NCBI GenBank assembly: GCA_009861545.1
Contig: VXME01000107.1
Location: 1-59,535 of the forward strand
Reading direction: 5' to 3'
DNA length: 59,535 nt
From: Acidobacteriota bacterium
GTDB lineage: Bacteria; Acidobacteriota; Vicinamibacteria; Vicinamibacterales; UBA8438
Shown here: one piece after another, positions 54,632-59,535 of the stretch
Layout of the letters: every line of letters starts with the position of its first letter
Numbering within the stretch: position 1 is the stretch's first letter
Translations under genes and position numbers: made by a program
The notes under the pieces: model-generated
Database searches by the model: none
Told to the model about the DNA's origin: nothing
The model's input: only the letters and a program-made list of their open reading frames with translations

Positions 54632-55647
54632 CGGACCCGCCCCGACCTGCCGACACACCGGAATCGCGCGCCAGAGCGTGGCTGCGCAGTGCCGGTCTGC
54701 CGCCGTCGACCCGTCTCGCGCCCCTAGCGGGAGACGCATCCGACCGCCGTTTCGTGCGTGTCGTTCCGCCTGGCGCGCCGTCGCGCGTCCTCGTCGTGCA
54801 CGACGGTCCGATCGACCCCGAGACGCTGCCACTCATCCGGGTGGCCGAACTGTTCCGCCGCCTTCCCGTGCGGGTGCCCGTCATCCACGGAGCGGACGCG
54901 GCGCTGGGAATCGTCGTCGTCGAGGATCTCGGCGACACGATGCTGGAGGACGCCGTCGCCACGCTGCCGGACGACGAGCGGCGCGCGCGCTACCGGGAAG
55001 CGGTAGAGATCGTCGCGGCGATTCAGAGCGGCGGACGCCGGCTTGCCGGGTCCGACGCCGGTCCCTTCGACTTGGCTTTCGATGTCGCCAAGCTGATGCA
55101 GGAGCTCGACTTCTTCGTCGAGCACTTCGTCGTCGGCTTCCGGCGCCACAGCCTCACGACGCCGGCGCGGCGCGCCCTGGGCGAAGAGTTCCGCGCTCTG
55201 GCCTCGGACATGGCGGCCGAGCCGCGGGTGCTCTGCCACCGGGACTTCCACAGCCGCAACCTGATGGTGCACGAGGGCCGGCTGCACGTCATCGACTTCC
55301 AGGACGCGCGCATGGGCCCGGACACCTACGATCTGGTGTCACTGCTCCGGGACGCCTACGTGGCGCTGGACGCGGACGAGGTCGACCGGTTGATCACCCA
55401 CTACGAGACCATCGCCGGCGTACAGGATGGCGCGCGGCTGCGACGACGCTTCGCCCGCACGACGGTGCAGCGAGCCCTCAAGGCGCTGGGGACGTTCGGA
55501 TTTCAGATCGCCGCCCGCGGGAACCCGCGCTACCGCGACGCGGTGCCCCGCACGTTGGGATACGCGCGGGCGGCGATCCGGCAAGACCCTGATCGGCGCC
55601 GTCTGGGCTACCTTCTGGGCGCCGTGCTGGGGGACGCCGCCTCGTAG
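54628..55647 (+). CDS. amgK: AmgK-like anomeric MurNAc/GlcNAc kinase (APH fold)
   Basis: 339-residue aminoglycoside-phosphotransferase-fold kinase. It reads like Amg[19 protein letters not shown] for the nucleotide site, [30 protein letters not shown], the catalytic loop [15 protein letters not shown] and the metal motif [20 protein letters not shown]. AmgK phosphorylates MurNAc at C1, and MurU then makes UDP-MurNAc, recycling cell-wall sugars without the de novo steps that fosfomycin blocks. Coupled by an ATGA overlap to the murU-like gene. Confidence 0.8.
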   Translation: MTDPPRPADTPESRARAWLRSAGLPPSTRLAPLAGDASDRRFVRVVPPGAPSRVLVVHDGPIDPETLPLIRVAELFRRLPVRVPVIHGADAALGIVVVEDLGDTMLEDAVATLPDDERRARYREAVEIVAAIQSGGRRLAGSDAGPFDLAFDVAKLMQELDFFVEHFVVGFRRHSLTTPARRALGEEFRALASDMAAEPRVLCHRDFHSRNLMVHEGRLHVIDFQDARMGPDTYDLVSLLRDAYVALDADEVDRLITHYETIAGVQDGARLRRRFARTTVQRALKALGTFGFQIAARGNPRYRDAVPRTLGYARAAIRQDPDRRRLGYLLGAVLGDAAS

Positions 55648-55663
55648 TACCCTACGAACGAAG

Positions 55664-56965
55664 ATGGAAGCGACCACGACGACCATCGAGGCGATTGCCG
55701 ACCACGTCGGCCGGGAGATCGCCATCCGCGGATGGCTGCAACGGCGGCGCTCGAGCGGAAAGATCCACTTCCTCACCCTGCGTGACGGAAGCGGGTTCGT
55801 GCAGGCCGTGGTCTCGAAGGCCGCCGTCGGCGACGAGACGTTCACCCGCGCCGACCACCTCGGCCAGGAGACGTCGCTGGTCGTCGAAGGGACGGTCCGG
55901 AAGGACGCGCGCGCCCCGGGCGGCTACGAGATCGACGTGTCGACTCTCGCCGTGGTCGGCGAGTCGCACGACTACCCGATCACCCCCAAGGAACACGGCG
56001 TCGACTATCTGCTCGATCGGCGTCACCTGTGGATCCGCAGCCGGCGGCAGGCGGCGATCCTGCGCGTGCGGCACGAGGTCGTCGACGGCATCCGCGATTT
56101 CCTCAACGGCCGCGGCTTCATCCTGGCGGACACGCCCATCTTCACGCCGGCCGCCTGCGAAGGTACGACGACGCTGTTCGCCGTTCCGTACTTCGACCAC
56201 GCGACGGCCTATCTCACGCAGAGCGGTCAGCTCTACAACGAGGCCAACGCGATGGCGCTGGGGCGGGTCTACTGCTTCGGGCCGACGTTTCGCGCCGAGA
56301 AGTCGAAGACGCGGCGGCATCTGACCGAGTTCTGGATGGTCGAGCCGGAGATGGCCTACGCCACTCTCGACGACGCCACGGACCTGGCGGAAGCGCTTGT
56401 CGTCTCCATCGTCGAGCGCGTGCTCGAACGGCGAGCCCGCGAGCTGGAGGTCCTCGAACGGGACACGGCGGCGCTCGAGCGGGTGCGCTCTCCATTCCCG
56501 CGCATCGCCTACGACGAGGCGGTCGAGATTCTCAAGACACGCGGCCTTCCGTTCGAGTGGGGCGGGGACTTCGGCGGCCCGGACGAGACGGCTCTGGCCG
56601 GACACTTCGACCGTCCGGTCGCCGTGCAGCGCTTTCCCGCCGCGATCAAGGCCTTCTACATGAAGCCGGATGCCGAGCGGCCGGAGCTGTCGCTGTCGGT
56701 CGACGTGCTCGCCCCGGAGGGCTACGGGGAGATCGTCGGCGGCGGGGAGCGTCTGGACGACTATGCGCTGTTGCTCGAACGGATTCGCGAGCACGAGCTG
56801 CCGCAGGAAGCATTCGAGTGGTACCTGGACCTGCGGCGGTACGGGAGCGTGCCGCATGCGGGTTTCGGCATGGGCGTCGAGCGTGTCGTCGCGTGGCTGT
56901 GCGGGCTGGAGCACATTCGCGAGACCATCCCGTACCCGCGCATGCTGTATCGCCTGACGCCATAA
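55664..56965 (+). CDS. asnS: Asparaginyl-tRNA synthetase
   Basis: 433-residue class II aminoacyl-tRNA synthetase. The N-terminal OB anticodon-binding domain ([20 protein letters not shown]) is followed by the catalytic core: [20 protein letters not shown] (motif 1 region), [20 protein letters not shown] (motif 2) and [20 protein letters not shown] (motif 3). ACEGTT and [12 protein letters not shown] favour Asn over Asp specificity. TACCCT lies 10 nt before the ATG with no Shine-Dalgarno. Confidence 0.93.
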   Translation: MEATTTTIEAIADHVGREIAIRGWLQRRRSSGKIHFLTLRDGSGFVQAVVSKAAVGDETFTRADHLGQETSLVVEGTVRKDARAPGGYEIDVSTLAVVGESHDYPITPKEHGVDYLLDRRHLWIRSRRQAAILRVRHEVVDGIRDFLNGRGFILADTPIFTPAACEGTTTLFAVPYFDHATAYLTQSGQLYNEANAMALGRVYCFGPTFRAEKSKTRRHLTEFWMVEPEMAYATLDDATDLAEALVVSIVERVLERRARELEVLERDTAALERVRSPFPRIAYDEAVEILKTRGLPFEWGGDFGGPDETALAGHFDRPVAVQRFPAAIKAFYMKPDAERPELSLSVDVLAPEGYGEIVGGGERLDDYALLLERIREHELPQEAFEWYLDLRRYGSVPHAGFGMGVERVVAWLCGLEHIRETIPYPRMLYRLTP

Positions 56966-56978
56966 CGGCCGGCTTCCG

Positions 56979-56987
56979 TGATATACT
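56979..56987 (+). promoter_or_regulatory. Extended -10 (TGATATACT) of the rimP-nusA-infB operon
   Basis: TGATATACT starts 13 nt after the asnS stop. Transcription would begin near 56994, about 20 nt before the hairpin at 57016. Confidence 0.5.
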
Positions 56988-57015
56988 CTGTCGGCTACGA
57001 GAGACGAAGTGCTGC

Positions 57016-57048
57016 AGAAGTGGGCGTTTCGCCCACTTCTTTGTGTTT
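57016..57048 (+). terminator. Terminator-like hairpin in the rimP leader
   Basis: AGAAGTGGGCG (57016-57026), loop TTT, then CGCCCACTTCT (57030-57040): a perfect 11-bp stem followed by TTGTGTTT. It is the only good intrinsic terminator shape in the window. It lies downstream of the TGATATACT promoter and 39 nt before rimP, so it may end asnS transcripts and also act as an attenuator of the operon. Confidence 0.65.
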
Positions 57049-57087
57049 CAGGGCGCAGTTGCCGGGCGAAGGCGGGGTAGAGACAGG

Positions 57088-57615
57088 GTGAAGCCCGGTG
57101 AAGGCCGGGTTGCGCAGGTCTGGTCCATCGCGGAGCGGGTGGCCCGCGACTTCGGGCTCGATGTCTTCGACGTCCAGCTTCAGCGCGAGTCGGTGGGGTG
57201 GCTGTTGCGAGTCGTCATCGACCGGGCGCCGGGCGCGGCCGGCGAGGCAGGCGACGCTGCGGCCGAAGCGGTTACCCTCGACGATTGCGCGCGGGTGAGC
57301 ACGGACCTGAGCGTGGTGCTCGACGTCGATTTCGACTTCGAGCATCCGTACACCCTGGAAGTGTCCTCGCCGGGCCTCGACCGCCCGTTACGGCACGTGG
57401 ACGACTGCCGGCGCTTCCGAGGTCGGCTCGCCCGGTTCGTGACGTCGGAAGCCGTCGACGGACAACGCTTCATTTGCGGGCGGATCGCCGGGGTCGAGCC
57501 GGAGAGCGGCGAGCCGCCGGCGCAGGCGGCACTCGTCGTGGTGACGGCAGGACGGCGCGTCCACCGCATTCCGTGGGCGCTTGTGACGCGGGCTCGACTG
57601 GAAGTGGAGTTGTGA
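57088..57615 (+). CDS. rimP: Ribosome maturation factor RimP
   Basis: 175 residues from a GTG. RimP helps assemble the 30S subunit. The N-terminal domain shows FGLDVFDVQLQRESVGWLLR, LDDCARVSTDLSVVLD and HPYTLEVSSPGLDRPLR, the family signature; the C-terminal SH3-like domain follows. There is an insertion of about 15 Ala/Gly/Glu residues after VVIDRAPG. It precedes nusA by 40 nt, the universal order. The frame has no ATG, and a weak AGG precedes this GTG. Confidence 0.9.
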   Translation: MKPGEGRVAQVWSIAERVARDFGLDVFDVQLQRESVGWLLRVVIDRAPGAAGEAGDAAAEAVTLDDCARVSTDLSVVLDVDFDFEHPYTLEVSSPGLDRPLRHVDDCRRFRGRLARFVTSEAVDGQRFICGRIAGVEPESGEPPAQAALVVVTAGRRVHRIPWALVTRARLEVEL

Positions 57616-57655
57616 AGTCGTCGCGCGGGCAGGAGCCTGCGCGCGAGAACAGGTC

Positions 57656-59035
57656 ATGAGCAATCCGCTGCAACAGACCATCGAGGCACTGGCCAAGGAG
57701 AAGGGCATCGAGCCGGACGTCATCGTCACGGCTATCGAGGACGCGGTGCTGACCGCCTCGCGCAAGTACTACAAGTCGACCGAGAACCTGCGGACCAAGT
57801 TCAATCACGAGACGGGCCAGGTAGAGCTGTTCTCGGTGCGCCAGATCGTCGAGGAAGTCACCGATCCGCTGACGGAGATCTCGCTTGCGGAGGCCCAGGA
57901 GCTGTACGGGGACGAGGCCGAGGTCGACATGGAAATCGAGTTCCCCAAGCCGACCGACGTGCTCGGGAGAATCGCCGCGCAGACCGCGAAGCAGGTGATC
58001 TTCCAGAAGGTGCGCGAGGCGGAACGCGACAACGTCTACGCCCTCTACAGCGACCGCGTCAACGAGGTCATCAACGGCACGGTCAAGCGGTTCGAGAACG
58101 GCGACATCGTCGTCGACGCCGAGCGCGTGGAGGCGCTGCTTCCGCGGCGGGAGCAGTCGCGCGCCGAGAACTACACGACCGGCGACCGCATCCGGGCGGT
58201 CATTCGCGAGGTCAACAAGAACACCAAGGGACCGCAGATCATCCTGTCGCGCACCGACCCCACGCTGCTGGTCAAGATGTTCGAGCAGGAAGTGCCCGAG
58301 ATCTACGACGGGACGGTCACCATCCGCGGAGCGGTCCGCGAGGCCGGCGACAGGGCCAAGGTCGCCGTCCATTCGCGCGAGCGCGACGTCGACCCGGTCG
58401 GCGCCTGCGTAGGAATGAAGGGCACGCGGGTGCAGGCGATCATCCGGGAATTGCGCGGCGAGAAGATCGACATCGTCGAATGGTCGGATGATCCCGTCGT
58501 CTTCGTCACCAACGCCATCAGCCCGGCCAGGGTGCAACGGGTGACCGTGGTCGACAGCGAGGAGCCGATCGTCGAAGTGGTCGTGGAGGATCGCCAGCTT
58601 TCGCTCGCGATCGGCAAGAAGGGCCAGAACGTCCGCCTGGCGGCCAAGCTGACCGGCTGGAAGATCGACATCAAGAGCGAGGAAGAGAAGCGGCGTGAAG
58701 TGGAAGCCCGGTTCGACGAGATCGAAGAGGACGAGGAGGCCGGCACCCTCACGCTGCCCGGACTCGACGACGGGCAACTCCTGCGGCTGAGCGAGGCGGG
58801 ACTGGACACGGCCGACCGCCTGCTGGAGGTCGCAGCGGCCGAGCTGGCCGAGGTGGCGGGCGTGGACGAGGCAACGGCCGGGGATCTGCAGGCCGCCGTG
58901 CGCGAGCAGGTCGACGCTGCCGCAAGAGCCGCCCGGGCGCCCGACGAGACCGATGATTTGTCGACGATCGATCCGGCGGGGACGACGCCCGAAGCGCCGG
59001 CGGACACGCCCGGCGAGACACCGACAGCGGAGTGA
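57656..59035 (+). CDS. nusA: Transcription termination/antitermination factor NusA
   Basis: 459 residues. Order: N-terminal RNA-polymerase-binding domain (about 1-130, AIEDAVLTASRKYY), S1 domain with NGTVKRFENGDIVVDAERV, KH1 with RERDVDPVGACVGMKGTRVQ, and KH2 with LSLAIGKKGQNVRLAAKLTG. A helix-hairpin-helix C-terminal region (LPGLDDGQLLRLSEAGLDTA) and an acidic Thr/Pro tail follow. NusA controls pausing, termination and antitermination, and in E. coli it represses its own operon. The hairpin in the rimP leader is a natural target for such control here. Confidence 0.95.
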   Translation: MSNPLQQTIEALAKEKGIEPDVIVTAIEDAVLTASRKYYKSTENLRTKFNHETGQVELFSVRQIVEEVTDPLTEISLAEAQELYGDEAEVDMEIEFPKPTDVLGRIAAQTAKQVIFQKVREAERDNVYALYSDRVNEVINGTVKRFENGDIVVDAERVEALLPRREQSRAENYTTGDRIRAVIREVNKNTKGPQIILSRTDPTLLVKMFEQEVPEIYDGTVTIRGAVREAGDRAKVAVHSRERDVDPVGACVGMKGTRVQAIIRELRGEKIDIVEWSDDPVVFVTNAISPARVQRVTVVDSEEPIVEVVVEDRQLSLAIGKKGQNVRLAAKLTGWKIDIKSEEEKRREVEARFDEIEEDEEAGTLTLPGLDDGQLLRLSEAGLDTADRLLEVAAAELAEVAGVDEATAGDLQAAVREQVDAAARAARAPDETDDLSTIDPAGTTPEAPADTPGETPTAE

Positions 59036-59043
59036 GAGCGCCC

Positions 59044-59535
59044 GTGGGCACAATTCGCATCTACAAGATCGCCGAGGTCCTCGGGATTCCGAGTCAGGAA
59101 GTCGTCCAGTTGCTGCGTACGCAGCACGGGATCGAGGCCAAGAGCGCGTCGAGCACCGTCGAGGAGATCGTGGCCCGGCAATTCGCCGAACGGATTGCCC
59201 GCAAACGCAACGTCACCCTGCCGGCCGGTTCGCTCTTCTCGCAGCGGACCGCCTCGAAGCGCGGCGGGCGAGGCGGGGCCGCGCCGGAAGCGGCCGCGCC
59301 GACGGCGCCGAAGCTGGGGCCGCCGCGGCTGGTGAAGTCCGCCAAGGCGGCGAGAGCGGCAGCCGAGGCCACGGCGGCCGGCACCGCCGAGCCGGAGGCC
59401 GCCGGGCCGGAGAACTTGCCGGCGGGCACCGCTTCGCCGGCGCCGACAGCGGTCGAAAGCGCCGGTGCGCCAGGCGCCGGCATGTCTGCAACGACCGCGG
59501 TTTCGACGGAACCGCCCCCGCCCCCGCCCCCGGCC
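59044..59535 (+). CDS. infB: Translation initiation factor IF-2, N-terminal part (cut by window end)
   Basis: 164 codons from the GTG at 59044, running off the end of the window. It opens with the IF2_N motif RIYKIAEVLGIPSQEVVQLL, then VEEIVARQFAERIARKR, and continues into the long Ala/Pro/Glu-rich linker typical of IF-2, with a run of seven prolines near 59515. The GTPase domain lies beyond the window. It begins 8 nt after the nusA stop, in the conserved rimP-nusA-infB operon. Confidence 0.93.
   Translation, partial: MGTIRIYKIAEVLGIPSQEVVQLLRTQHGIEAKSASSTVEEIVARQFAERIARKRNVTLPAGSLFSQRTASKRGGRGGAAPEAAAPTAPKLGPPRLVKSAKAARAAAEATAAGTAEPEAAGPENLPAGTASPAPTAVESAGAPGAGMSATTAVSTEPPPPPPPA

Overview
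This is a high-GC bacterial chromosome segment made almost entirely of tightly packed protein genes. I find no rRNA, tRNA, CRISPR array, transposase or replication origin. The protein families suggest an acidobacterium, probably of the Vicinamibacteria type. Clues are a large secreted M14 carboxypeptidase, a TolB-propeller/CehA-like secreted hydrolase, an alpha/beta hydrolase-domain secreted protein, a DUF1684 protein, and a secreted 'PDLQGVWDF' protein of unknown function. This placement rests on remembered family distributions and is only moderately sure.

Layout. 1-2.1 kb is a lower-GC patch with a broken nuclease-like gene facing an AbiEi/AbiEii toxin-antitoxin pair. 2.2-17.5 kb holds transport, secreted hydrolases and metabolism: AbgT transporter, amidase lipoprotein, aat/apaG, pxpA, M14 peptidase, DctP-like lipoprotein, VapBC, a UbiD-family decarboxylase and the propeller/CehA protein. 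17.6-22.5 kb is an accessory block: a small membrane protein, a DUF4143 ATPase preceded by a 30-nt perfect palindrome, an AAA-ATPase-like/PD-(D/E)XK protein, and a frameshifted HipA-like kinase with a HIRAN-like C-terminus. 22.7-27.5 kb is an acetate/glyoxylate cluster (malate synthase G, a GNAT acetyltransferase, acetyl-CoA synthetase). 27.7-38 kb has secreted proteins, an AlbA_2 protein, oligoendopeptidase F and aconitase.

39-47 kb is housekeeping: gatC-gatA, rpoZ with a small membrane protein, and a co-directional run ymdB-xseA-xseB-ispA-tlyA-nadK. 47.4-56.9 kb has a zinc-ribbon protein, a lipoprotein, an M24 peptidase, an HtrA/DegP protease, then midA-CYTH-murU-amgK-asnS. The murU/amgK pair looks like the cell-wall sugar recycling pathway. 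57-59.5 kb is rimP-nusA-infB, with infB cut by the window end, preceded by a promoter and a terminator-like hairpin.

Non-coding signals. The most interesting is a roughly 112-bp structured repeat in three copies, each just upstream of a gene and in the same orientation. Each copy carries a -35/-10-like pair (TTGCG[T/C], 17-18 bp, TAGAAT or TGGATT) with an inverted repeat flanking the -35. Separately, many genes here have a -10-like hexamer only 5-8 nt before the start codon and no Shine-Dalgarno sequence, which suggests frequent leaderless transcription.
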